A DNA stretch of 9,972 bases, from positions 1 to 9,972 of the forward strand of contig JACIXM010000243.1 of the NCBI GenBank assembly GCA_014360395.1, read 5' to 3'. This DNA comes from Actinotalea sp. (GTDB taxonomy: Bacteria; Actinomycetota; Actinomycetes; Actinomycetales; Cellulomonadaceae). The notes under the pieces were generated by a model. It made no database searches. It saw only the letters and a program-made list of their open reading frames with translations, and was not told where the DNA came from. Shown here one piece after another: positions 1 through 6,702 of the stretch; position 1 is the stretch's first letter; each line of letters starts with the position of its first letter. Position numbers and translations under genes: made by a program.

Positions 1-564
1 GCCGACGTGCTGGCCCAGCTGGGCGGCCGGGTGCAGCACGCCCTGCGGGCGCACACCCCCGACGACGCCGCCGCGCTGCGCGCGACGGTGCGGACCTATC
101 CGCGGTCCGGGTACGACCTCGAGGAGCTCCTGACGTCCCTCGGCACCGGGGAGGCGGTCGTCACCGTCCTGTCGGAGCGGGGCGCACCCACGCCGGTGGC
201 GTGGACCCGGCTCCGCGCGCCGCAGTCGTCCATGGAGCCGGCCGCGCCCGCGGTCCTCACCGACCTGGTGGCCGCCTCACCGCTGCAGGCGCGGTACGCC
301 GCCGCGGTGGACCGCGAGTCGGCCCACGAGCTCCTCGCCGCGCGCGCGGCCGCCGCGGCGGAGCGGGGCCGGCGGGAGGAGGAAGGGCGGCGCCGTCGCG
401 AGCTCGAGGAGATCGAGAGGGGGATGCGCACGCCCGGCACCGGTGGCGGGCGGGGCCGCCGAACCACGGGCGGGGACCCGCTCGACGCCTTCCTGCGGTC
501 GGTCGGCACCACGCTCGGCCGCGAGATCACCCGCACCGTGCTCGGGACCCGCCGCCGGCGCTGA
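1..564 (+). CDS. HerA-like (DUF853/YjgR-type) ATPase, C-terminal part only
   Basis: The frame is open from the first base, so this is the last 187 residues of a longer gene; the family is usually about 500 residues or more. The visible part carries the conserved C-terminal segment of DUF853 HerA-like ATPases: the stretch around residues 5-40 (LGGRVQHALRAHTPDD, then YPRSGYDLEE), followed by TSLGTGEAVVTVLSERG at 45-61 and PVAWTRLRAP at 65-74. An Ala/Glu/Arg-rich helix (about 108-141), probably a coiled coil, precedes the tail RSVGTTLGREITRTVLG typical of YjgR-like proteins. The Walker motifs would lie upstream, outside the window. Family members are predicted hexameric DNA-translocating ATPases of cytoplasmic location, but their cellular role is poorly defined. 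The gene converges on the desaturase gene. The family call is firm from motif recognition; the function is inferred. Confidence 0.85.
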   Translation, partial: ADVLAQLGGRVQHALRAHTPDDAAALRATVRTYPRSGYDLEELLTSLGTGEAVVTVLSERGAPTPVAWTRLRAPQSSMEPAAPAVLTDLVAASPLQARYAAAVDRESAHELLAARAAAAAERGRREEEGRRRRELEEIERGMRTPGTGGGRGRRTTGGDPLDAFLRSVGTTLGREITRTVLGTRRRR

Positions 565-597
565 CCGGCACGTCACCGCCGGTCGCCGACCGGCACC

Positions 598-620
598 TCG
601 CCGGCGCTCACTGCCGGCGA
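598..620. terminator. Hairpin between convergent genes, possible bidirectional terminator
   Basis: A perfect 8-base inverted repeat, TCGCCGGC and GCCGGCGA, is separated by 7 bases (GCTCACT). It lies between the stops of the HerA-like gene and the desaturase gene. Neither side has a T-run, which is common for actinobacterial hairpin terminators. Position supports the call, but GC-rich DNA makes 8-base stems easily, so confidence is limited. Confidence 0.4.
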
Positions 621-633
621 CCGACGAGGGGGG

Positions 634-1764
634 TCAGCGGGCGGAGCGGTACTGCAGCGTCAGCGGGCACTGGAACGGGTCCCGCGCGGCCAGCCCGACC
701 TGGTTGAGGTACCGCACCACGATGCCGTAGGACTGCAGGAGCGACGTCTCGGTGTAGCGGATGCCACGGCTCGCGCAGAACTCCCGGACGATCGGCTGGA
801 CCCGACGCAGGTGCGGTCGCGCCATGCTCGGGAACAGGTGGTGCTCGACCTGGTAGTTCAGGCCACCCATGAACCAGTCGGTGAGCCGGCCGCCGCGGAT
901 GTTGCGGCTCATGAGCACCTGACGGCGCAGGAAGTCGATGCGCGAGTCCTTGGGGACGATCGGCATGCCCTTGTGGTTCGGGGCGAACACCGCGCCCATG
1001 TACAGGCCGAAGAGCCCGAGCTGGACGCCGAGGAACGCGAACGCCATGCCCACCGGCAGGAGCCAGAACACCACCGCGAGGTACCCGCCGATCCGCAGCG
1101 TCACGAACGCGATCTCGACGGGACGGCGCTTGACCTCGCCCCGGCCGAAGATGGTCTTCACGCCGGACACGTGCAGGTTGAGACCCTCCAGCAGCAGCAG
1201 GGGGAAGAAGAACCACCCCTGGCGCTGCGCGAACCAGCCGCGCAGCCCGGTCCGGGCCTTCGGCACGTCCTCCGTGGTGAAGACCAGGACGCCCGTGGCG
1301 ATGTCGGGGTCGGCCCCGACCTGGTTGGGCTTGGCGTGGTGGCGGCTGTGCTTGTGCTGCCACCAGCCGTAGCTCATCCCGGCGTAGAGGTTGGCGATGA
1401 CCAGGCTGGCCCAGTCGTTCCACCGCCCGGAGGCGAAGATCTGCCGGTGCGCGGCGTCGTGGCCGAGGAACATCACCTGACCCAGGACCAGGGCGAGGGC
1501 CGCCGCGACGAGCAGCTGCCACCAGGACGCCCCGATGAGCACGAACGCCGCGCCCAGGCCGGCGAGCAGGAGGGTGAGGACCGCGAAGCGCGTCCAGTAG
1601 TAGCCGTGCCGCCGGCGCATGAGGCCGGCCTCCTGCACGGTGCGCGCCAGGTCGGTGAAGTCGCTCGCCTGCCGCGTCCGGGCGGCCCGCTCCCGCGGCT
1701 TCCCCGGGGCGCGCTCGCCCGTCGGCGTGCGGGCTTCGCTGCCCGTGGCGATGGTCGTGTCCAT
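634..1764 (-). CDS. Membrane fatty-acid (acyl-CoA/acyl-lipid) desaturase
   Basis: This is a 376-residue integral membrane di-iron desaturase of the COG3239 type, which introduces a double bond into a fatty acyl chain using O2 and electrons from a reductase. All three histidine boxes are present: HDAAH at 102-106, HSRHH at 139-143 (inside HKHSRHH) and QVEHH at 305-309. The QxxHH third box is the form seen in front-end/linoleoyl-CoA-like desaturases. Hydrophobic helices lie at about 59-78, 82-101, 185-195 and 222-258. There is no cytochrome b5 domain, so an external donor such as ferredoxin or rubredoxin is needed; none is encoded nearby. The length is normal. The ATG at 1764 has GGAG (1771-1774 on the plus strand as CTCC) six bases upstream, which fixes the start. 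The N-terminal 50 residues are polar and probably cytosolic. It is preceded by a 120-base gap after the metal operon, so it is likely transcribed separately. Its regiospecificity cannot be read from the sequence. Confidence 0.93.
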   Translation of the reverse strand: MDTTIATGSEARTPTGERAPGKPRERAARTRQASDFTDLARTVQEAGLMRRRHGYYWTRFAVLTLLLAGLGAAFVLIGASWWQLLVAAALALVLGQVMFLGHDAAHRQIFASGRWNDWASLVIANLYAGMSYGWWQHKHSRHHAKPNQVGADPDIATGVLVFTTEDVPKARTGLRGWFAQRQGWFFFPLLLLEGLNLHVSGVKTIFGRGEVKRRPVEIAFVTLRIGGYLAVVFWLLPVGMAFAFLGVQLGLFGLYMGAVFAPNHKGMPIVPKDSRIDFLRRQVLMSRNIRGGRLTDWFMGGLNYQVEHHLFPSMARPHLRRVQPIVREFCASRGIRYTETSLLQSYGIVVRYLNQVGLAARDPFQCPLTLQYRSAR

Positions 1765-1884
1765 CCAGTGCTCCGCATCGGTCGGGTGGGACCGACACCA
1801 GGGCGGCGCGGAACCTACGGAAGCGTAACCCGGGAACGTGGGACGTGCCCGCGGCGTCCACGGCGCGGCGCCGGCGACGCGCTC

Positions 1885-2520
1885 TCAGGCCTCGGCCGGT
1901 GGTGCGACCCACACGGCACCGCGCACACGGTCACTGACGGGCCGGTCCGGCGGGACCTGCGCGCCGGGACGCAGCCCGTGGGCGGCGCACTCCCGCAGGA
2001 CGGCGGGGTCTGCGTCGGACACGCGCACCACGACGGCCTCGGCCCCCGCCTGCAGGTCCACGAGCCGGATCGCGAGCGGACGCCGGACCGTGCCGTCCGG
2101 CGAAGGGATCGGGTCGCCGTGCGGATCCTGCTCGGGGTGCCCGAGGGCGGCGTCGACCCGCTCGACGAAGCGGTCGGAGACGGCGTGCTCGAGCACCTCC
2201 GCCTCTGCGTGGACCTCGTCCCAGCCGTACCCGAGGTGCTCGACGAGCCACGTCTCGAGCAGCCGGTGCCGACGGACCATCCGGACCGCCACGGCCCGGC
2301 CGGCCGCCGTCAGCCGGACGCCGCGGTACGGCTCGTGCTCCAGCAGGCCACGCGCCGCCAGCAGCTGCACGGTCTCGGAGACGGTCGGGGCGCCGACGCC
2401 GAGCCGCCGGGCGAGCCGGGTCGTCGAGACCGGGGCCGGGTCCCACTCCTGGGCGTTCCAGACCACCTTGAGGTAGTCCTCGTGCGTCGCGGACAGCGGG
2501 GGTCTCCGCTCCGGTGTCAC
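1885..2520 (-). CDS. mntR: DtxR/MntR-family metal-dependent transcriptional repressor
   Basis: This 211-residue repressor has an N-terminal winged helix (about 10-75; recognition helix region APTVSETVQLL at 44-54), a dimerisation and metal-binding domain (about 76-145, ending in the family's NPIP-like GDPIPSPDG) and a C-terminal FeoA/SH3-like domain (about 148-208). By comparison with characterised members, the metal ligands align as D15 (MntR D8, DtxR M10), H85, E108 (DtxR C102, MntR E99), E111 and H112. Glu at 108 and Asp at 15 are manganese-type choices; however K18 replaces MntR E11. I chose the GTG at 2520 because it overlaps the permease stop as GTGA. The frame stays open further upstream to 2676, but that stretch lies inside the permease gene and is arginine/proline-rich non-family sequence. 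As the last gene of the importer operon it probably represses that operon, itself included, when metal is replete. Confidence 0.9.
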   Translation of the reverse strand: MTPERRPPLSATHEDYLKVVWNAQEWDPAPVSTTRLARRLGVGAPTVSETVQLLAARGLLEHEPYRGVRLTAAGRAVAVRMVRRHRLLETWLVEHLGYGWDEVHAEAEVLEHAVSDRFVERVDAALGHPEQDPHGDPIPSPDGTVRRPLAIRLVDLQAGAEAVVVRVSDADPAVLRECAAHGLRPGAQVPPDRPVSDRVRGAVWVAPPAEA

Positions 2521-3434
2521 GTCGCCGCCCGGGTCGCGGCGGCCGGACGCCGTCGGGCCAGGCCTGCCGCACGTCGGTCGCGTCGGCGGGCCACCACCCA
2601 CGCCACGGCGAACAGCAGCCCCTGGCAGACGACGACCAGGCCGGCGCTGCCGACGTCCAGGACGTAGCTGCCCCACGTCCCCGCAACCGCCGCGACCACG
2701 GCCACGGCCGGGGCCACCAGGAGCATGTGCTGGATGCGGTCGGTCAGGAGGAACGCCGTCGCGCCGGGCGTGATGAGCATTGCGACGGCGAGCACGACGC
2801 CCACGGCCTGGAGCGCCACGACCACCGTCACAGCCAGGAGCCCCAGCAGCAGGGCGCCGATGCGCCGCACCGGCAGGCCGATGACGTGCCCGTGCACGCG
2901 GTCGAAGGCGTACAGGGTGAAGTCGCGGCGCAGGAGCACGAGAACGGCGAACGCGACGGCCGCGAGCACGAGCACCTGCACCACGTCCGCGTCGGAGACG
3001 CCGAGGACGTTGCCGAACAGGACGTGCGAGAGGTCGACCTGGCTGGGCGTCGTCGACACCAGCACGACGCCGACGGCGAACACCGTGGTGAAGACGACGC
3101 CGATCGCGGCGTCCTCCTTGAGCCTGGTGGTCTCCCGGACCCCGCCGATGAGGGCCACGGCACCGACCCCGAAGAGGAACGCACCGATCGCGAACGGCGC
3201 CCCCACGAGGTACGCCAGCACGACGCCGGGCAGGACCGCGTGGGCGACCGCGTCACCCATCAGCGACCACCCGATGAGCACCAGCCAGCAGCTGAGGAGG
3301 GCGCAGACGACGCTCGCCACGACGGTGACGAGCAGCGCCCGCTGCATGAACGCGAACTGCCAGGGCTCGACGAGCAGGTCCCAGCCGGGCACGCGGGTGG
3401 CCGCCGTGGTCGCCAGGGAGGTCAGACCGCTCAC
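2517..3434 (-). CDS. Metal (probably manganese) ABC importer, membrane permease
   Basis: This 305-residue permease belongs to the ABC-3 family (MntC/TroC/ZnuB-like). It has about eight or nine hydrophobic segments between residues 30 and 285. The family signature is visible: the segment LIGWSLMGDAVAHAVLPGV at about 53-71, the cytoplasmic coupling stretch RETTRLKEDAAIGVVFT near 100-116, and AVGVVLAVAMLITPGATA near 210-227. The tail is basic and rich in Arg and Ala. The GTG start at 3434 overlaps the stop of the ATPase gene as GTGA, and its own stop overlaps the regulator start the same way, so expression is probably coupled by translation. No strong Shine-Dalgarno is visible before it, which fits coupling. 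It forms the transmembrane channel of the importer, presumably as a homodimer, since only one permease gene is present. The metal specificity is inferred from the neighbours, not from this protein. Confidence 0.92.
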   Translation of the reverse strand: MSGLTSLATTAATRVPGWDLLVEPWQFAFMQRALLVTVVASVVCALLSCWLVLIGWSLMGDAVAHAVLPGVVLAYLVGAPFAIGAFLFGVGAVALIGGVRETTRLKEDAAIGVVFTTVFAVGVVLVSTTPSQVDLSHVLFGNVLGVSDADVVQVLVLAAVAFAVLVLLRRDFTLYAFDRVHGHVIGLPVRRIGALLLGLLAVTVVVALQAVGVVLAVAMLITPGATAFLLTDRIQHMLLVAPAVAVVAAVAGTWGSYVLDVGSAGLVVVCQGLLFAVAWVVARRRDRRAAGLARRRPAAATRAAT

Positions 3435-4201
3435 GGCGCACCGCCGGTCCCGGCCGCGCCCGCGGGCACGTCCAGCCCGAAGGTCCGCGCCAGGTTCGCG
3501 GGGGTGAGCACCTCGGGCGTCGGTCCGGCGGCGAGGACCCGCCGGTGCAGCAGCACCGAGCGTGAGCAGAGCTGGGGCAGGGAGGTGAGGTCGTGCGTCG
3601 AGACGAGCACGCTGCCGCCGTCGGCGACGAACGCGCGCAGCACCGCCTCGACGGCCGCCTGGGAGGTCACGTCCAGGCCCGTGAAGGGCTCGTCGAGCAG
3701 GAGCACCTGCGCGTCCTGGGCCAGCGCCCGGGCGAGGAGCACCCGCTGCCGCTGACCGCCGGACAGGCGCCCGATGCGCCGTCCGGCCAGATCGGCGAGC
3801 CCGACGCGGTCCAGCGCGACCTCCGCGGCGTGCTCGTCGGCGACCCGGGCGTGCCGGGTCGGGCCCATCCGGTGGTACCGCCCCATGAGGACGACGTCGC
3901 GGACGTCCACGGGGAAGTCCCGGTCGAGGTCGTCCTGCTGCGGGACGTACCCCAGCAGCCCCTCGGCGCGGGCCCGGTCCACCCCGCGGCCCAGCACCTC
4001 CACCGAGCCGGCCGCGGGCCGCTGGAGGCCGACCACGGTCCGGAAGAGCGTCGACTTGCCCGAGCCGTTCATGCCCACGAGGCCGCAGGCCTCGCCCAGC
4101 GCGACCTCGAGCCCCACGTCCTCGAGCGCGACCACCTCGCGGTAGCGCACGGTCAGTCCTGCGACCCGCAGGGCGGTGCTCGGCGTGCTGCCGATGGTCA
4201 T
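3431..4201 (-). CDS. Metal (probably manganese) ABC importer, ATP-binding protein
   Basis: This is a 256-residue ABC ATPase with every catalytic motif intact: Walker A GMNGSGKST at 43-51, Q-loop at Q88/Q89, signature LSGGQ at 146-150, Walker B LLLDEP at 167-172 and the H-loop histidine H203. It powers import through the adjacent permease from the cytoplasmic face. The open frame continues about 945 bases further upstream, but that extension is low-complexity sequence antisense-free of any ABC motif and lies inside the binding-protein gene in another frame. The ATG at 4201 is the real start: it overlaps the preceding stop as ATGA and has GGGAG (CTCCC at 4209-4213) seven bases upstream. The last 15 residues are Gly/Ala/Pro-rich. 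It belongs to the MntB/TroB/ZnuC group; substrate assignment rests on the binding protein. Confidence 0.94.
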   Translation of the reverse strand: MTIGSTPSTALRVAGLTVRYREVVALEDVGLEVALGEACGLVGMNGSGKSTLFRTVVGLQRPAAGSVEVLGRGVDRARAEGLLGYVPQQDDLDRDFPVDVRDVVLMGRYHRMGPTRHARVADEHAAEVALDRVGLADLAGRRIGRLSGGQRQRVLLARALAQDAQVLLLDEPFTGLDVTSQAAVEAVLRAFVADGGSVLVSTHDLTSLPQLCSRSVLLHRRVLAAGPTPEVLTPANLARTFGLDVPAGAAGTGGAP

Positions 4202-5130
4202 CGGTCGGCTCCCGTCAGTCCGGCGACGATCACGTCCACGTCGTGCCGCAGCAGGTCCAGGTAGGTGGGTGCAGGCCCGTCGGGCCCGGTCAGCGAGTCC
4301 ACGTGCAGGACGCCGCCGAAGCGGGCGCCGGTCTCCGCGGCGACCTGCTGCTGCGCCGTGGGCGGCACGGTGGACTCGCAGAAGACCGCCGGCACGCCCC
4401 GCTCGCGGACGGACCGGATCACCGACGCCACCTGGCGCGGGGTGCCCTGGCGCTCCGCGTTGACCGGCCAGAGGTAGGCCTCCTCCAGGCCGGCGTCGCG
4501 GGCGAGGTAGGAGAACGCCCCCTCGCACGTGACGAGGAGGCGCCGGTCCGGCGGGAGTGCCCCGAGCCGCCGGACCAGCTCCACGTGCACCGCCTCCAGC
4601 TCGGCGACGTACGCCTGCGCCCGGCGCTCGTAGCGCTCCGCCCCGGCCGGGTCCAGCGCCGAGAGCTCCTCGGCGATGCGTCGCACGTAGTGCTGCCCCG
4701 CGCGGGGGGACATCCACGCGTGCGGGTTGACCACGTCGCTGCCGGGCACGTGGACCGGGTCGATGCCGTCGGTGAGCACGACCGTCGGCAGTCCGAGCGG
4801 CTCCACGAGGCGGCTCACCCAGTCCTCCAGCCCGAGACCGTTGACCAGGAGGAGGTCCGCCCCCACCGCGCGCCGCAGGTCGTCCGGCGTCGGCTCGTAG
4901 CCGTGGATCTCCGAGCCCGGTCGCGTCACGGAGGTGACCACGACGTCGTCCCCGCCGACCCGGCGCACCATGTCGGCGAGCACGGTGAACGACGTCACGA
5001 CGTGCGGCCGGCCGTCGGTCGCGCCAGCGGCGTCCGGGCGCGGCGCCGTCGTCGCGGGTGCGGCGCAGCCGCCGAGGGCGACGCCCAGCGCGACGACCAC
5101 CGCGAGAACGGTGACCCAAGGTTTCGGCAC
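4198..5130 (-). CDS. Metal-binding lipoprotein of the ABC importer (cluster A-I, MntA/TroA/PsaA-like)
   Basis: This 310-residue extracytoplasmic substrate-binding lipoprotein has a signal peptide with K3, a hydrophobic core at about 6-20 and a lipobox L19-G20-G21-C22, so Cys22 should be lipidated. The four metal ligands of the family align as H76 (in SEIHGYEP), H137 (in NPHAWMSP), E203 (in CEGAFSYL) and D278 (in HVDSL). Glu in the third position is found in manganese binders such as PsaA and MntC, whereas zinc binders such as ZnuA and TroA have His there. No His-rich metal-sensing loop typical of ZnuA is present. The start is GTG at 5130, because the frame is closed by a TGA only four codons upstream (5140-5142). 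A modest GGTGA Shine-Dalgarno lies about eight bases upstream. It is the first gene of the importer operon and its start codon lies inside a palindrome. Manganese as substrate is an inference; iron is the main alternative. Confidence 0.92.
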   Translation of the reverse strand: MPKPWVTVLAVVVALGVALGGCAAPATTAPRPDAAGATDGRPHVVTSFTVLADMVRRVGGDDVVVTSVTRPGSEIHGYEPTPDDLRRAVGADLLLVNGLGLEDWVSRLVEPLGLPTVVLTDGIDPVHVPGSDVVNPHAWMSPRAGQHYVRRIAEELSALDPAGAERYERRAQAYVAELEAVHVELVRRLGALPPDRRLLVTCEGAFSYLARDAGLEEAYLWPVNAERQGTPRQVASVIRSVRERGVPAVFCESTVPPTAQQQVAAETGARFGGVLHVDSLTGPDGPAPTYLDLLRHDVDVIVAGLTGADR

Positions 5131-5137
5131 ACCGAAA
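5122..5137. promoter_or_regulatory. Candidate MntR/DtxR operator palindrome over the start codon of the importer operon
   Basis: TTTCGG (5122-5127), CACA, CCGAAA (5132-5137) form a perfect 6-base inverted repeat with a 4-base centre. It is AT-richer than its surroundings. The layout fits DtxR-family operators, which are short palindromes in front of the regulated transporter, and the operon encodes just such a regulator. The minus-strand GTG start codon (5130-5128) lies inside the centre. I found no second copy in the window. Recognition by this regulator is inferred. Confidence 0.6.
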
Positions 5138-5183
5138 TCTCACCACGGCGTGCGTGTGCGCACCAGGCGCAGTCGGCGGCGCG

Positions 5184-5921
5184 TCAGCGGGTCAGGCGCA
5201 GGAGCACCTCGACCGTCCCCTCCGGCTCGACCGTGACGAAGGCGAGGTCCGGCGGGGTCAGGTCGTGGTCGGCGAGGACGACCGGCACCGTGCCGGCCAC
5301 CTCCAGGCCCGACCCGGAGCGCTGTGCGACGAGCGAGGCGGTGACCGGCCGCTCCACCCCGTGGAGCACGAGAACGCCGGGGAGCTCGAGCGGGACGCCG
5401 CCGTCGGCGTCGTCCAGGACCCCCACGTCGACCGGCGAGGTCAGCCGGAAGACGGCGGTCGGGTGGGTGCTCGTGTCCAGGGCCCGGCGGAAGTAGGCGT
5501 CCCGGGCGGACTCGTCCGTGGTCACGGACGCGACGTCGACGACGACCTCCGCCGCGGTGAGGACGCCGTCCTCGACCGTGACCGTGCCGTCCACCTGCCC
5601 TGTCCGGCCCACCACGGTCACCTGCTGGCCGGAGAGCACCTCGCCCAGGCGGTACCCCGCCTCGGAGGTGTCGTCCACCTGCCAGGTCCCCTCGAGGTCC
5701 ACCGGGGCCGGGGCGACCAGGGCCGCCACCGGCGGCTCCTGCTCGGGCAGGGTCAGGGGCGGGGGCGTGGACGGTGCGAAGAACGTGGCGTAGACCCACG
5801 GTCCCCCGGCGACCAGCGCCATGACACCGAGGACGACGCCCAGCGTGACGAGGACCCGACGGCGGACGAGGTGCTCCGGCGGTGCAGCCTGCGGCCGGGC
5901 CTCCTCGAGCGTGGCGCTCAC
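5184..5921 (-). CDS. Membrane-anchored YceI-like domain protein
   Basis: This 245-residue protein has a short cytoplasmic N-terminus ending in an Arg cluster (20-22), one transmembrane helix (about 23-46), a Pro-rich linker (50-73) and a YceI domain from about 77 to the end. Family hallmarks visible are GTWQVD at 78-83, GYRLGEVLSG at 89-98, the RDAYFRRALDTSTHPTAVF segment at 140-158 and LVLHGVERPVT at 184-194. YceI proteins are lipocalin-like beta barrels that bind polyisoprenoids or other amphiphiles; here the domain should face outside the membrane. The start is GTG at 5921, overlapping the CopC gene stop as GTGA and preceded at five bases by a strong GGGGGAGGGG (complement of 5927-5936). 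This pair is therefore coupled. A 53-base gap separates its stop from the manganese importer start. The ligand is unknown. Confidence 0.9.
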   Translation of the reverse strand: MSATLEEARPQAAPPEHLVRRRVLVTLGVVLGVMALVAGGPWVYATFFAPSTPPPLTLPEQEPPVAALVAPAPVDLEGTWQVDDTSEAGYRLGEVLSGQQVTVVGRTGQVDGTVTVEDGVLTAAEVVVDVASVTTDESARDAYFRRALDTSTHPTAVFRLTSPVDVGVLDDADGGVPLELPGVLVLHGVERPVTASLVAQRSGSGLEVAGTVPVVLADHDLTPPDLAFVTVEPEGTVEVLLRLTR

Positions 5922-6610
5922 GACCGCCCCTCCCCCGGCTCTGCGCCCTGCCGACGGCGGGCCCGCACGACGGCGGTGGACACCGCGACGGCGAGCAGCA
6001 GGACGCCCACGAGGACGGCGCCGAGCACCGGGACGACACTGCCCGGGGCGGACTCGGCAGGGTCCTCCGCCACGTCCTGCGTCGTGGTCTGCGTCGCGTC
6101 GTCCGTCGCGTCCCCGGCGGTGACCGCCCCCTGCGGGGCCTCCGTCCCGGTGGCGGACGGCGCCACGGCGTCGTCGGCGGCCCCGGGCGCCGAGTCGGTC
6201 CTCAGCTCGAAGGCGAAGGTGCCCTCGACGGGGTGGCCGTCACCGGAGACCGACCGCCACTGCACGGCGTAGGAGCCGGCCGGCAGGTCGCGCTGCAGCG
6301 CCTGGGTCACCGTCGGGCCGGCGACCTCGGGCGCGCCGTCGGCCCGGTCGGTCCCGGAGGCGTCCCGCACGACGACCGCTGCCCCGACGGGGAGCTGGTC
6401 GGCATTGAACGTCAGCACCACGGCAGACGGCGCCAGCTGCAGGACCGCGCCGTCGGCCGGGTCGCTGCCGACCAGCTGGTCGTGAGCGCTCGCCGGACCG
6501 GCTGCCCCGACACCGAGGGCGAGCAGGAGGAGTGCCCCGGCGAGGAGCCCCGCGAGGCGGCGACGCGTGTCCGGCACGGGACAGCGACGGTCGGGCACGG
6601 TGTCGGGCAC
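5918..6610 (-). CDS. CopC-domain copper-binding protein with C-terminal membrane anchor
   Basis: This 230-residue exported protein has a basic N-region, a hydrophobic signal (about 19-37) and a likely signal peptidase cut after GPASA, leaving H43 as the new N-terminus. The CopC domain spans about 43-137. In CopC proteins Cu(II) is held by the N-terminal His plus an Asp and a His in a conserved loop; here those are H43, D124 and H126 in SVSGDGHPVEG. A Thr/Ala/Asp-rich spacer (about 138-190) leads to a transmembrane helix (191-215) and a basic cytoplasmic tail. No CopD domain is fused and no CopD gene is visible. The GTG at 6610 is preferred because GAGAGAGAGG ends five bases upstream; later GTG codons at 6598 and 6577 are possible. 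The 92-base upstream gap is the natural place for a promoter. Role: binding or delivery of copper outside the membrane (inferred from the family). Confidence 0.88.
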   Translation of the reverse strand: MPDTVPDRRCPVPDTRRRLAGLLAGALLLLALGVGAAGPASAHDQLVGSDPADGAVLQLAPSAVVLTFNADQLPVGAAVVVRDASGTDRADGAPEVAGPTVTQALQRDLPAGSYAVQWRSVSGDGHPVEGTFAFELRTDSAPGAADDAVAPSATGTEAPQGAVTAGDATDDATQTTTQDVAEDPAESAPGSVVPVLGAVLVGVLLLAVAVSTAVVRARRRQGAEPGEGRS

Positions 6611-6702
6611 GGCGTCCTCTCTCTCGGGGCAGGCGACGGCACACCGGGGTCGGGGGGTGCGGGCCTACCGTAACGACCGATCCTGGGAGTGGCGGAACCC
6701 GG

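Noticed and set aside
1812..1817. TAGGTT on the minus strand as a -10 box for the desaturase gene
   Set aside because: It matches TAnnnT and lies at a suitable distance, but no -35 element is recognisable with a 16-19 base spacer, so support is too weak to list.
1841..1873. Two small hairpins (GGACG/CGTCC and CGGCG/CGCCG) after the regulator gene as an operon terminator
   Set aside because: Stems are only five bases, and stems of this size occur by chance throughout such GC-rich DNA.
811..2667. A 618-codon open frame on the plus strand across the desaturase and regulator genes
   Set aside because: It is antisense to two genes with clear family motifs; its translation is low-complexity His/Arg/Asp/Pro-rich sequence, as expected for the complement of GC-rich coding DNA.
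2521..2676. N-terminal extension of the DtxR-family regulator to 263 residues
   Set aside because: The added 52 residues are Arg/Gly/Pro-rich, overlap the permease gene, and precede the normal family N-terminus; the GTGA overlap supports the start at 2520.
4202..5146. N-terminal extension of the ABC ATPase giving a 571-residue protein
   Set aside because: The extension lies within the binding-lipoprotein gene in another frame and is Arg/Gly/Pro-rich. The ATGA overlap and a good ribosome site at 4201 define the real start.
5157..5171. TGCGC/GCGCA repeat in the gap after the YceI gene as a terminator
   Set aside because: A five-base stem with no T-run is too weak; readthrough into the manganese operon cannot be excluded or shown.
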